Shown here in pieces: positions 8,723 to 17,199 of a DNA stretch of 64,000 nt (position 1 is the first letter of the stretch; each line of letters begins with the position of its first letter). The notes beneath the pieces are model-generated. The model was not told the origin of the DNA, did not search any database, and was given only the letters and a program-made list of their open reading frames with translations. Where the stretch lies: the NCBI RefSeq assembly GCF_900116175.1, contig NZ_FPCH01000001.1:1304501-1368500 (forward strand), read 5' to 3'. This DNA is from Hyphomicrobium facile. Its GTDB lineage: Bacteria; Pseudomonadota; Alphaproteobacteria; Rhizobiales; Hyphomicrobiaceae. Made by a program: the position numbers and the translations under genes.

Positions 8723-10078
8723 ATGACAGAGAGAGCTGATCCTTATAAGGCGCGCGCGCGTGAGCTTGCTATTGCAGCAGGTTATGCGGACCCCGATGTC
8801 AAAGTCGATCGCGGCCCAGAGCTGAAGCCGTGGCCTGCATGGTGCGGCTTTCGCCAGGCTGCGCGCGACGAACAGTTGGCGCGCGAAGCAGCCGACGCTG
8901 CGAAGTCAATCGCCAATCTTCGGCCCCAGGACGACAAGTATCGCGATGCGCCCATGAAGATCATCGGCACGCACCACGAGGCGACGGTCACCCAGATGCA
9001 GAACTGCATGAGCGTCGGTAACGTCGTCGCCGGCGTCGTCTGCGCTGATGGCCATTTGGGTTATGCCCAGCCCGTTGGTGGTGTTATCGCCTACGAGAAA
9101 CAAATTTCGATTTCCGGTGTCGGCTTCGACATCGGGTGCGGGAACATGGCCGTTCGCCTCGATACGCCCTTTGCGTCGATCGAGAGCAAGATTGGCGACA
9201 TCGCGCGCGATATAGCGAAGGTAATCTCGTTCGGCGTCGGCCGGACCAATGCAGATCGCGTCGAGCATGATCTTTTCGACGATGGCGACGCGTGGAAGGC
9301 GTCGGATATGGACGCCTATCGGCCGAAGGCAGCCGCCCAGCTCGGCACCGTCGGGTCTGGGAACCACTATGTCGATCTTCTGCGCGACGAAGACGGCTTC
9401 GTCTGGATTGGCGTGCACTTCGGCTCACGCGGCCTCGGCCACACGAGCGCGACGCGCTACCTGAAAGCCGCTGGCGGACAGGATGGCATGAACGTCCCGC
9501 CCGCGGTCGTCGATGAAGACTCCGAGTTGGGGACGCGCTACATCGCGGCCATGGAACTCGCCGGCCGGTATTCCTATGCAGGACGGGAGTGGGTTGTCGA
9601 GCGCGTGCGCCAGATCATCGGCGGCCACATCACCGATCTCGTTCATAACCATCACAACTACGCTTGGCGCGAGATGCACGGCGGCCGCGATCTCTGGGTT
9701 GTCCGTAAGGGCGCCACCCCGGCGTTCCCCGGCCAGCGTGGCTTTGTCGGCGGCTCGATGGGTGATGATGCCGTGATCCTCGAAGGCATCGACAGCCCAC
9801 AGGCAAAGGCGTCGCTTTACTCCACGGTCCACGGCGCTGGCCGCGTCTTCGGTCGCAAGGAAGCCAAACGGCGGTTTTCGCGCCAGCAAATGGATGAATG
9901 GTTGCGGTCGCGGGGCGTCACGCTCGTAGGGGCCGATCTAGACGAGAGCCCGATGGCCTATCGCCGGTTGGATGAGGTGCTTGCGCATCATACCAGTAGC
10001 GTCCGCGTGCTGCACAGACTCACCCCGTTCGTCGTCGTCATGGCCGGTGATGGCGAATTCGATCCGTGGAAAGACTAG
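8723..10078 (+). CDS. rtcB: RtcB-family RNA ligase
   Basis: RtcB enzymes join RNA 2',3'-cyclic phosphate or 3'-phosphate ends to 5'-OH ends using GTP and Mn2+, through a covalent GMP-histidine. The 451-residue product shows the family metal and nucleotide signatures: GVGFDIGCGNMAVRL, GTVGSGNHYVDL, GVHFGSRGLGH, HNHHNYAW, and near the C-terminus the STVHGAGR segment bearing the guanylated His. Start ATG follows GGAGACC. It lies 102 nt after tRNA-Pro, with no archease (RtcB cofactor) or RtcA gene adjacent. Role in tRNA or rRNA repair is inferred from the family. Confidence 0.9.
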   Translation: MTERADPYKARARELAIAAGYADPDVKVDRGPELKPWPAWCGFRQAARDEQLAREAADAAKSIANLRPQDDKYRDAPMKIIGTHHEATVTQMQNCMSVGNVVAGVVCADGHLGYAQPVGGVIAYEKQISISGVGFDIGCGNMAVRLDTPFASIESKIGDIARDIAKVISFGVGRTNADRVEHDLFDDGDAWKASDMDAYRPKAAAQLGTVGSGNHYVDLLRDEDGFVWIGVHFGSRGLGHTSATRYLKAAGGQDGMNVPPAVVDEDSELGTRYIAAMELAGRYSYAGREWVVERVRQIIGGHITDLVHNHHNYAWREMHGGRDLWVVRKGATPAFPGQRGFVGGSMGDDAVILEGIDSPQAKASLYSTVHGAGRVFGRKEAKRRFSRQQMDEWLRSRGVTLVGADLDESPMAYRRLDEVLAHHTSSVRVLHRLTPFVVVMAGDGEFDPWKD

Positions 10079-10252
10079 AAACAGAAAGGGCCATCGGCGC
10101 TTCGGGTCGCTGCGGTCCGGCTCTTGAACCGATTGCCTTTCGGAGAGTTCTAAAAATTGCGCCGCGCCCCGTTAGCCGCTTCGTCCACGGCGCCGGCAGC
10201 GGGGCTAAGAAAAAGGCGCCCGAGCGCCGCCAACGACTTGGGAGGAAAAGCC

Positions 10253-10537
10253 ATGCCGTTCGCGCCACCACAACGGGGTCGGTCCATTGAATACTTCATT
10301 CTGCATGACGCAAAGCCTACCGGCCAATCAGTCGGGCTCTACGCAAACCGGGAAATCCCGGAGTCCGTCGTCGACGATTTTGGCCGGCGCTATGTCTTTG
10401 CCGGCATCGCGCCGCGCCGACAGAATGGAGATTTCGACGTTGACGCCCTTCGGTCCGGAGAATTCATCCTGAAGCCGGGACTACTCTATCGTATCGAACG
10501 CAGACAGCCGTCGTGGTTCGGGTCGCTGTTTCGATAG
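10253..10537 (+). CDS. Small conserved protein, paralogous to the protein at 58624-58974
   Basis: 94 residues, function not recognised. The start ATG is fixed by a strong GGAGG at 10241-10245; an upstream in-frame ATG at 10157 lacks such a site. The C-terminal half reads (F)AGIAPRR ... LRSGEFILKPGLLYRIE and closely matches a protein encoded next to formate dehydrogenase (FSGIASRR ... LRTGEVLAMPGLIYRLV), so both belong to one small family. No signal peptide or membrane segment is evident. Confidence 0.75.
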   Translation: MPFAPPQRGRSIEYFILHDAKPTGQSVGLYANREIPESVVDDFGRRYVFAGIAPRRQNGDFDVDALRSGEFILKPGLLYRIERRQPSWFGSLFR

Positions 10538-10630
10538 CGGCCCGAAGTTTTGTCCGTCTGCTTCCGCTGATCATGGCTTCAGTGCGATCGCAGGCTGAGC
10601 GATAGGTGGCGCCAGTTTGGCTGACGCACA

Positions 10631-11779
10631 CTACGCAATCGCAAAATCGGATTCCGATCGTTCCTCAATTCGATCGCGAATCCTATCGAACGTTGTGCGG
10701 GTATCGAACCAAGGTGAAATTGCGCTTCTCAGCCGCGAATTCAATTCGAAGCGACGGCCGCCAGTCCAGATTGGTGCGCATGGCGTCATCCATTCTGCAA
10801 GCCGAGACTCGACCGGCGCGCCATTTGCCCAAATCACGTGATGATCTTCCAATTCGATGTGGAAATACGTGATCGAGTCGCGGTCATAATCCGAGCAACG
10901 CACGATCGACTTGCCGTTGACCAAATTGCGGGCCGGTATAAGGACGCCATCGACGTAGAGCGCGTGATTGGGCGAGAGGTAAAGGTCTCTCTGAGGCTGG
11001 TTCGGACCGAGCGCACCCTGACACACCTTGATCGGAGCAACGTCGTCACTCCATTTCTCGTCGCCACGACGTTCAGCCGTCCAACTTCGAATTTTCTTAA
11101 TTGTTCGGGTGCCTCCTGAAATCGTGGGGAGAGTATCTCCCGCTCGAAGGTCCTCCACTGTTCGTTCGCAGTTTGCCGTGAGGATCTTGGTGCCCGTTAG
11201 AAAGCAGGCAACCAGACCGCCGCCACCGCCGCCACCGCTCCAGCCCGAACCACCGGAACCAGGGCCGTCGCCAAAGCCAAAGTCCCAGCCACCGCCGCCG
11301 CCGCCGCCGGAATTTCCGCCACCAGTGTTGGCGCCGCCGCCGGAATTGCCACCTCCCCCGCCACCGGCGTTGGCATGATCGCCACCGGAACTCCCTCCGC
11401 CTGGCTTGGTACTGCCGCCGCCGGAATTGCGTCTGCCGCCAGCGTTGGCGCTGCCGCCGCCGGAATCTCTGCCTCGAGCGTTGCCGCCACCGCCACCGCC
11501 AGCACCACCGCCGCCGCCAGCACCGCCTCCGCTGCCGGAGTTGGGGCCGCCGCCACCAGCGTTGCCACCACTACCGCCGCCGCCTTGGCAGGCACGACGG
11601 GAAGTGTCGCAAAATCGATCATTCCTCAATCCGGCCAAAGCGCTTTTCGCTGTAATCGTCGATGCGAGAGCCGTAGAGCCAACTATACCCGCAATTGCGA
11701 TGACATTGCGCCGTGTTCTTCCAGGGCTGACCTTCGTCACATCGCCTGATTGAACCGTTTGCGTTTTAATATGGGACAT
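10631..11779 (-). CDS. Secreted glycine-rich protein with C-terminal Hint domain
   Basis: 382 residues in three parts. Residues about 20-50 contain a twin-arginine motif (GRTRRNVIAIAG) and a hydrophobic stretch ending in ALA, suggesting Tat export. Residues about 65-190 are almost pure Gly/Asn/Ser/Ala repeats. From about 195 to 350 there is a Hint (Hedgehog/intein) autoprocessing fold: it opens at ACFLTGTKILT with the nucleophilic Cys, followed by VEDLRAGDTL, LYLSPNHALYVDGVLIPARNLVNG and YFHIELEDHHVIWANG. Hint domains of this type usually cleave themselves. No C-extein remains beyond a 30-residue tail, so the target of processing is unclear. Function unknown. Confidence 0.8.
   Translation of the reverse strand: MSHIKTQTVQSGDVTKVSPGRTRRNVIAIAGIVGSTALASTITAKSALAGLRNDRFCDTSRRACQGGGGSGGNAGGGGPNSGSGGGAGGGGGAGGGGGGNARGRDSGGGSANAGGRRNSGGGSTKPGGGSSGGDHANAGGGGGGNSGGGANTGGGNSGGGGGGGWDFGFGDGPGSGGSGWSGGGGGGGLVACFLTGTKILTANCERTVEDLRAGDTLPTISGGTRTIKKIRSWTAERRGDEKWSDDVAPIKVCQGALGPNQPQRDLYLSPNHALYVDGVLIPARNLVNGKSIVRCSDYDRDSITYFHIELEDHHVIWANGAPVESRLAEWMTPCAPIWTGGRRFELNSRLRSAISPWFDTRTTFDRIRDRIEERSESDFAIA
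11205..11600 (-). repeat. Imperfect GGN codon repeat encoding the Gly-rich spacer
   Basis: On the + strand this appears as runs of ccgccgccg and ccaccgcc units of mixed phase. It encodes the Gly/Asn/Ser-rich spacer of the Hint-domain protein. The degenerate simple repeats are likely to vary in length between strains by slippage. Confidence 0.75.
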
Positions 11780-12138
11780 TTTTCATTACTCACGACAACT
11801 TGGACGCCCACCTTGCAAGATGGGTGACAATCTCGACGCAATTTGCGAGCGGAATACCCCGATTAAGGAAACCCCCACGATGCCGCAGGATATCGGGAAT
11901 AAGTCCGACGTGGAATCTCTTTTTCTTGCTGCGCCGCGTGGTGCTCGAGTTGGCGTGTTGCGCCGCCAGAACTAATCGGGGCGATTCAATGATTTCAGTA
12001 CGAACCAGGCGTCGACAGATGCAGTTGAAGTATGCCGCACCATGTTGTCCGCGCCGATAAGTAATTTAATCCCGGGGGCGACCGGACACTCATGACCCTC
12101 GCAGTCTGCGCAATTGCGAAGGCTGGGGCCGTGAAACG
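11780..12138. other. Intergenic region without recognised gene
   Basis: 359 bases upstream of the Hint-domain gene and downstream of the DUF5996 gene. Open frames here have no recognisable product. It presumably contains the promoter of the Hint-domain gene, but no clear hexamers were assigned. Confidence 0.4.
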
Positions 12139-13074
12139 TCAGAGGGGGCGCGGAACATCGATTTGGCCGCGCGGACATTCCAAGGCTGCTCGATCCCAAT
12201 TGGCCAGCCGAGCCGCTGCCTCGTATGTCGTTTCGAGGAATCCCAGAAGCGATTGATCGGGATCGGAAGCACTTTTCACGACGCTGTACGGCAGGAGGAA
12301 CTCGCCCGCCTTCTCGTCAAAGAAGGCTTCGTCGGGGGTGACCCGTTGAGATGAAAAGCCATTCGGTGCTGGATAGGCATAAGAATAGAATGCGGGATAG
12401 TCGACCGGACCGCCCCCTGGCCAAAATCCAGCAGAACTGACTTCGTGTGAATAGGCTTCGCGCGTCACGGGATCAGGCAGCCCTGGAATGCCGCCCGGAT
12501 GGAGGGGCGCGCGGCGTCCCGAAAATCGCGTTACTGCCAGATCGAAACTGCCCCAGAAGAGATGGACCGGGCTGACCTTGCCCAGGAAGCCCGTTCGAAA
12601 ATACTTCAGCACGCGATCAACCTGGACGAGGGCACGCCAAAACCGGTTTACCGCATCCGCGTCGTAGGACCCATGCATGGTGTCCATCGCGAATGGAACC
12701 GCGTCAGGGACTTCGTTTGGTCGGCCATTGATTTTCGTCGTAACTCCGAGCTCATCAGTCAGCTCGCCGAAGCGCTTGTAGAAATCAGCCACGCTCATCG
12801 GCTGCAGCGCGAAAGCTCGTCGCGAGCCATCGGTGACGGTGCCGATCAGGCTATGATCTATGAAGTCGAAGTCGAACTGCAGGCCCCGGCTGCCCGCAGG
12901 GATCAAGGATGTCGTGAGGCCGCGGGACGTGACATAGAACGTCGCGTGCCAGGAGTGGTTTACCCATGGCGTGCGCGCGAGACGATACTTGCCGACAATC
13001 TGGGTCCATAAGTGCAAGGTGGCGCAGGACTCTTTCCATGGGCCATAAGGAATGTCGGGCCACGCATCTGTCAT
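12139..13074 (-). CDS. DUF5996 family protein
   Basis: 311 residues resembling the DUF5996 family, whose function is not established to my knowledge. Recognisable parts include the N-terminal WPDIPYGPWKESCATLHLWTQIVGK, then LIPAGSRGLQFDFDFIDH, and PVHLFWGSFDLAVTRFSGRRAP with several conserved Trp/His residues in the middle. It has no signal peptide or membrane helix, so it is probably cytosolic. Monocistronic. Confidence 0.75.
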   Translation of the reverse strand: MTDAWPDIPYGPWKESCATLHLWTQIVGKYRLARTPWVNHSWHATFYVTSRGLTTSLIPAGSRGLQFDFDFIDHSLIGTVTDGSRRAFALQPMSVADFYKRFGELTDELGVTTKINGRPNEVPDAVPFAMDTMHGSYDADAVNRFWRALVQVDRVLKYFRTGFLGKVSPVHLFWGSFDLAVTRFSGRRAPLHPGGIPGLPDPVTREAYSHEVSSAGFWPGGGPVDYPAFYSYAYPAPNGFSSQRVTPDEAFFDEKAGEFLLPYSVVKSASDPDQSLLGFLETTYEAAARLANWDRAALECPRGQIDVPRPL

Positions 13075-13242
13075 GTCTCGTCACCCATCGCTACCGTTAG
13101 CGGCGATCCCGGGGTGTCCGCTTAGCATCGATAAAGCGGAGTTTCGGGGCGGCGGCCCTGATCGAAACGGCACGCACGTGCCCCGATCCCTCCATACAGT
13201 GTGGAAAGGGCGAAGGACGAATTCAAGCTCAGCAATCGAAGT

Positions 13243-13431
13243 TCATCTGACGAGGAAGAAATACATTCCCAGCAGGAGTACTGCCATGAACGCTAGGAAC
13301 ATTCTCGCAATGCGCAGCGCGCTTCGATAGAACCGCACATGCTCATCAAAGTCTTGGGTGTCTGGTACATGACCTGAAGCACCGCGCTGCTCACCCTCAC
13401 GTTGCAAAATACCCAGAGCAGAATCAGCCAT
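13243..13431 (-). CDS. aa3-type cytochrome c oxidase subunit IV-like small membrane protein
   Basis: 62 residues. An acidic/polar N-terminus (DFDEHVRFYRSALR) precedes one membrane helix (IARMFLAFMAVLLLGMYFFL), the layout of the small bacterial subunit IV that packs against aa3 cytochrome c oxidase in alphaproteobacteria. The ATG at 13431 is chosen over an upstream in-frame start at 13518 because GGGAGGTG sits just upstream. The catalytic cox genes are not in this window, so the assignment rests on length and motif only. Confidence 0.6.
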   Translation of the reverse strand: MADSALGILQREGEQRGASGHVPDTQDFDEHVRFYRSALRIARMFLAFMAVLLLGMYFFLVR

Positions 13432-13675
13432 GAAATCACCTCCCAAAGAAATTGGTCTGAATTTTCCGTGCCGTTTCGCGCAGGTGAATGCTTGGAGTTC
13501 ACAGGGCGGAGTAAGCAAGTCCAGATTTTGAAAATATGATTTTCTGCAGTGCAGTGAGAGATGTCTTCGCCCCGTCGCTCATGGCGAGATTGCCAGTTTC
13601 CCGGCCGGCGTTCAATGCGCTCGGTAGATGATCGACAGAAAGCTCATTGCCTTTCTGGTGGGTTCGAAGATCGAT

Positions 13676-14008
13676 TTACGGTAGCGGCAGGCAATTATAG
13701 CCGTAGCCTTTGATCTTTTTCATAATCGGCGCGGACGACGTCACGATGCCTTCGATCTTTTCGCGGCCGAGCGCGGCGACGACGCTCGTTTCATCATAGT
13801 CGCGCAGCGCTTCGCCTTTGTGCTGTTCGACGTACGCGCAGGCCTGATCGGAATAGCAGGCGACTGCCAGTTCATTGAGGGACGCCGGATCACCCGATTT
13901 GAGGCAGATAAGTTCTGGTGATCCCGCGCTTGCCGGTACGATCGCGCTCAGAAGCGCGATTGCCGCGAACGCCAACTGCCGTGGACTAAGACGAAACCGC
14001 AGGCGCAT
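13676..14008 (-). CDS. Secreted small hypothetical protein
   Basis: 110 residues. A Sec signal peptide (basic MRLRFRLSPRQ, hydrophobic FAAIALLSAIV, cut after ASA) precedes about 80 residues with four Cys (ICL, ACYSDQACA, NCLPLP) that could form two disulfides in the periplasm. No family recognised. It ends about 160 bases after the oxidase-like gene and diverges from the ClpP-like gene, with only 21 nt between the two starts. Confidence 0.65.
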   Translation of the reverse strand: MRLRFRLSPRQLAFAAIALLSAIVPASAGSPELICLKSGDPASLNELAVACYSDQACAYVEQHKGEALRDYDETSVVAALGREKIEGIVTSSAPIMKKIKGYGYNCLPLP

Positions 14009-14029
14009 CGGGACGCCTCCTGACTATCT

Positions 14030-14674
14030 GTGGACGGTAACGTAGTGGGCGATCGGAACGGCGGCAATCGGATCAGCCGCTGGATCGCGCGCTCGGTGGC
14101 GGTCATCGTTTGCATCGTCGGGCTATTGATGCTGAGCGGGATCCCCCGGGGTATGTCATCGCTTTATCTTGAGGCAGCGGATCAAGACTGGATCGGCCAG
14201 AACGGCTATTCGGTTACGATCGAGGATAAGAATCTGGTCATCTCAGGATATCTGGCGTGGGGCGTGCTCGGCGCCGTGTCGCGTGAACTCTCCGCTAATC
14301 CCGGCGTGCAAATGTTTATCTTGAACAGTCCGGGCGGCCATGTCGGCGTCGGTACGCGTCTCTACGATGTGATCAAGTCGCGCGGGCTCGATACCTATAC
14401 GACGGAGCAGTGTGCGAGCGCGTGCATCATACCGTTCCTCGGAGGCAACAACAGGTATCTGCAGAAGGGCGCGAAGTTGGGGTTCCACGCCGTCGGTGGC
14501 GAAGCGGGCAACTCGATTGCAGCCGGCACCGCAAAAGTGTTGTCAGTTTATCGGACCGCGAATGTGCCTGAGCCGTTCATTCAGCGAATGCTCGCGACGC
14601 CGGTCGAAAGCGCTTGGTATCCGAGCCCCAAGGAGCTGATGGCAGCGAACGTCGTAACAGAACTGGTCCAGTGA
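14030..14674 (+). CDS. Membrane-anchored ClpP-like periplasmic protein
   Basis: 214 residues. A single N-terminal membrane anchor (about residues 20-42, SVAVIVCIVGLLMLSGI) is followed by a crotonase/ClpP-type domain. The LNSPGGHVGVG loop matches the oxyanion-hole segment of ClpP-like enzymes, and CASACIIPFLGG carries the Ser expected as nucleophile, followed by AKLGFHAVGG with a candidate catalytic His. This is the pattern of the predicted periplasmic ClpP-class proteins. The start is a GTG at 14030 and is uncertain. Substrate unknown. Confidence 0.7.
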   Translation: MDGNVVGDRNGGNRISRWIARSVAVIVCIVGLLMLSGIPRGMSSLYLEAADQDWIGQNGYSVTIEDKNLVISGYLAWGVLGAVSRELSANPGVQMFILNSPGGHVGVGTRLYDVIKSRGLDTYTTEQCASACIIPFLGGNNRYLQKGAKLGFHAVGGEAGNSIAAGTAKVLSVYRTANVPEPFIQRMLATPVESAWYPSPKELMAANVVTELVQ

Positions 14675-14713
14675 GTGCAAAAGCCCAAAGAAAGTGCGCG
14701 AATGTCGGGCCGC

Positions 14714-15832
14714 TCATGATTTTGCCTCGCGCGCGATGAGCTTGCGTTTGCGCTCTACGCCCCAGCGATAGCCGGACAACGAGCCGTCGTTGCGCACCAC
14801 GCGGTGGCACGGGATGGCAACTGCGATCTTGTTGGCGGCGCAGGCGGCGGCGACCGCCCGGACGGCCTTTGGCATCCCGATCTTCTCGGCGATCTCGCTG
14901 TAGGTAGCGGTTGTTCCGACGGGAATTTCGCGGAGCGCCTGCCAAACGCGGTGCTGGAAGGCCGTGCCGCGCATGTCGAGGGGGAGATCGATGCCTGACT
15001 CCGGCGCTTCGACCAGGCCCACGACTTTCGCCATGACGTCTTCGAAGGCGCTATCTCCACCGATCAGGTTGGCTTTCGGAAAGCGGTCCTCGAGGTCATG
15101 GATCAGCACTTCGGGATCGTCACCGAAGAGGATCGCGGCGATGCCCTTGTCACTGGCGGCGACGAGGATCGATCCGAGTGAGCACTCGCCGACCGCAAAG
15201 CGCATGTCCGCGTTCGTGCCGCCCGAGCGAAAGTCGGTCGGCGTCATGCCGAGCACCTCGGCGGAATTCGCGTAGAAGCGGCCGCTCGAATTGAAACCCG
15301 ACTCATGGATAGCTTCCGTCACCGAGCGTGATTTCGTCAGATTTTCTCGTACGCGCTTCTGGCGATGCGCGACAGCGTAGTCCTTCGGCGTGACGCCTGC
15401 GATCGTCTTGAAGACGCGATGGAAGTGATACGCACTGAGGCCCGCCGTGTGCGCCAAGTCGTCGAGCGTTGGCGCCTCTTCTGACTCGGCGATCAATTGG
15501 CAGGCTTCCGCGACCTTGGCGGCATAGCGCTGATGGAGCGAGGGCTCGTTCGGCTTGCAACGTTTGCACGGACGAAAGCCGGCGCGCTCGGCATCCTCGC
15601 AAGAGGCATGAAACGCAACATTCTCGCGGTTCGCGAGGCGCGCCGCGCACGACGGCCGGCAATAGACGCCGGTTGTTGCGACGGAATAAAAGAACGTGCC
15701 GTCGAAATTCCGGTCACGGGCCTTAACGGCATTCCAGTAGATCGTTTTGGTATCGACGCCGGCCGAGCGCGCTCTTTTGGTTCTCGCGACGTGGCCATGG
15801 GAAACAGGGATCATTTTGCGTTCTTTCGTCAT
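14714..15832 (-). CDS. ada: Bifunctional DNA methyl-repair protein / AraC-type regulator Ada
   Basis: Transfers methyl groups from O6-methylguanine and methylphosphotriesters to its own cysteines and then activates the adaptive response. Domains in order: an N-terminal Ada zinc domain (CRPSC and CKRC ligands, about residues 55-95), an AraC helix-turn-helix (LDDLAHTAGLSAYHFHRVFKTIAGVTPKDY, about 120-200), and a C-terminal methyltransferase with the active PCHRV site (about 335-345). Length 372 is close to the usual. Relevant in a C1-metabolising cell exposed to alkylating intermediates (inference). Confidence 0.95.
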   Translation of the reverse strand: MTKERKMIPVSHGHVARTKRARSAGVDTKTIYWNAVKARDRNFDGTFFYSVATTGVYCRPSCAARLANRENVAFHASCEDAERAGFRPCKRCKPNEPSLHQRYAAKVAEACQLIAESEEAPTLDDLAHTAGLSAYHFHRVFKTIAGVTPKDYAVAHRQKRVRENLTKSRSVTEAIHESGFNSSGRFYANSAEVLGMTPTDFRSGGTNADMRFAVGECSLGSILVAASDKGIAAILFGDDPEVLIHDLEDRFPKANLIGGDSAFEDVMAKVVGLVEAPESGIDLPLDMRGTAFQHRVWQALREIPVGTTATYSEIAEKIGMPKAVRAVAAACAANKIAVAIPCHRVVRNDGSLSGYRWGVERKRKLIAREAKS

Positions 15833-16120
15833 TGAATTATGCCCCGCAAAATAAGCGGTGATCTCTGTCCCTTCACTCCGGTCCTTGCTGTCAAATTCAG
15901 ATTGTCGACATCGGAGGCCTAGATGTCCAGTACAACGCGATAACGTGCCTTGCCATCAAGTAAGTGCTCGAAGCGTGGCTTGCGGATGTGAAAATCACTG
16001 CTGGCAAAGAGCGCTCCATTCGCTGTAGAAAGAAGCGCGAAGCGAGCCTCAAGCGCGTGCGGAAGTGCGGCTGATCAGCTTTCCCATATGCCCTGACAAC
16101 ACCAAAACAATCCGAGTCTG

Positions 16121-17065
16121 ATGTTGCTGAAAGCCTGGACACTCCGCCTCCACCGATGGTTGGCGCTCATTTTTGCCTTGCCCTTGATGATCGTCTTTTT
16201 GACAGGCCTCATCCTGGCATTCGAGCCCGGGATTGTGGCTTCGACGCTAAAACCAAACGTTGTCGACGCCACTAAAATCGAAGCGGCTCTCGCCAAGCAT
16301 GATCCGGAAGGCACCGTAGAGCGCATCTTTATTCATGGTTATCTCGGCACGCTTGTTCTCCGCGATCGCGGCGGTACGGAAATTGATCTCGAGACCGGCG
16401 AGATTGCCAGCCAACCGAGCACCACGCTTGCCGTGTATGCGCTGGCGCGCCGGATTCACAAAACACTGCTGCTCGAAGACGGCGGTTGGGGCGTGACCAT
16501 CTCCACCATCGCGATGGTCTCTCTGGTTGTGATCGGGCTTGTGATGGGTACGAGGCCATTGCGCAACACGGTCAGCGGTTGGCACACGGGCGCCGCATGG
16601 ACAGCCCTGCCGCTGATCCTCATTGCGCCGCTCACCGGACTGGCGCTGATATACAAGGTGACGTTTGCCGGGCCGGAGCCGACCATTGCGGCCGAGGCTG
16701 CACCGCGCTCGATCATCGAAGCGCTGCGCATCGTTGCACGCGAACGAGATCTGGCGACGCTCTTGACCTTGCGCCTGAGAAAGAGCGGTGCCGAAGCGCG
16801 ATTCATCGAAGACGGCGAATATCGAAACTATGCCGTTTCGACGGACGGTCTCGTCGTCAAGCCGCGTAATTGGCCGAAGCTGCTGCACGAAGGCAACTGG
16901 GCGGGCGTCTGGTCCGCTTCCGCCAATGCGGTGACCTCGCTGGTTCTGATCCTGTTGCTTTCGACGGGACTTCTCATGTGGGCGCGACGCCGGTTGAGGC
17001 GCCGCCGGCCTTCACGCGGCGCCGTGAAATCCGAACGGAGCTTAGAGAAATTCCTCGTAAATTGA
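16121..17065 (+). CDS. PepSY-associated transmembrane protein (siderophore-iron related)
   Basis: 314 residues with four probable membrane helices (about 15-40, 130-150, 165-185, 265-285) flanking periplasmic PepSY-like segments. The opening LKAWTLRLHRWLALIFALPLMIVFLTGLILAF, with HRW near the first helix, is the signature of PepSY_TM proteins, which often serve as inner-membrane ferric-siderophore reductases. It lies directly before a TonB-dependent receptor in the same direction, which supports a role in ferric-siderophore handling. The actual ligand is not known. Confidence 0.75.
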   Translation: MLLKAWTLRLHRWLALIFALPLMIVFLTGLILAFEPGIVASTLKPNVVDATKIEAALAKHDPEGTVERIFIHGYLGTLVLRDRGGTEIDLETGEIASQPSTTLAVYALARRIHKTLLLEDGGWGVTISTIAMVSLVVIGLVMGTRPLRNTVSGWHTGAAWTALPLILIAPLTGLALIYKVTFAGPEPTIAAEAAPRSIIEALRIVARERDLATLLTLRLRKSGAEARFIEDGEYRNYAVSTDGLVVKPRNWPKLLHEGNWAGVWSASANAVTSLVLILLLSTGLLMWARRRLRRRRPSRGAVKSERSLEKFLVN

Positions 17066-17126
17066 TCAGCATACATGCGCATGTGTGACACTTTTGTGCC
17101 ACCGTCATCCTAATGCTTCAATTTTT

Positions 17127-17136
17127 GGTATACAAT
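17127..17136 (+). promoter_or_regulatory. Candidate extended -10 promoter for the TonB-dependent receptor
   Basis: GGTATACAAT with an upstream T gives a TGG-TATACA extended -10 element about 65 bases before the receptor start. No good -35 hexamer was found. Suggestive only. Confidence 0.35.
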
Positions 17137-17199
17137 GTTGTAAGCTTGTATCCGGCATGATGTTTACCCCTTCAAATTTTTGTCTTGAGGGGAAACGGA

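Noticed and set aside
11205-11600. CRISPR or tandem DNA repeat array
   Set aside because: The repetition is irregular GGN-type coding sequence for a glycine-rich spacer, without spacers or constant repeat length.
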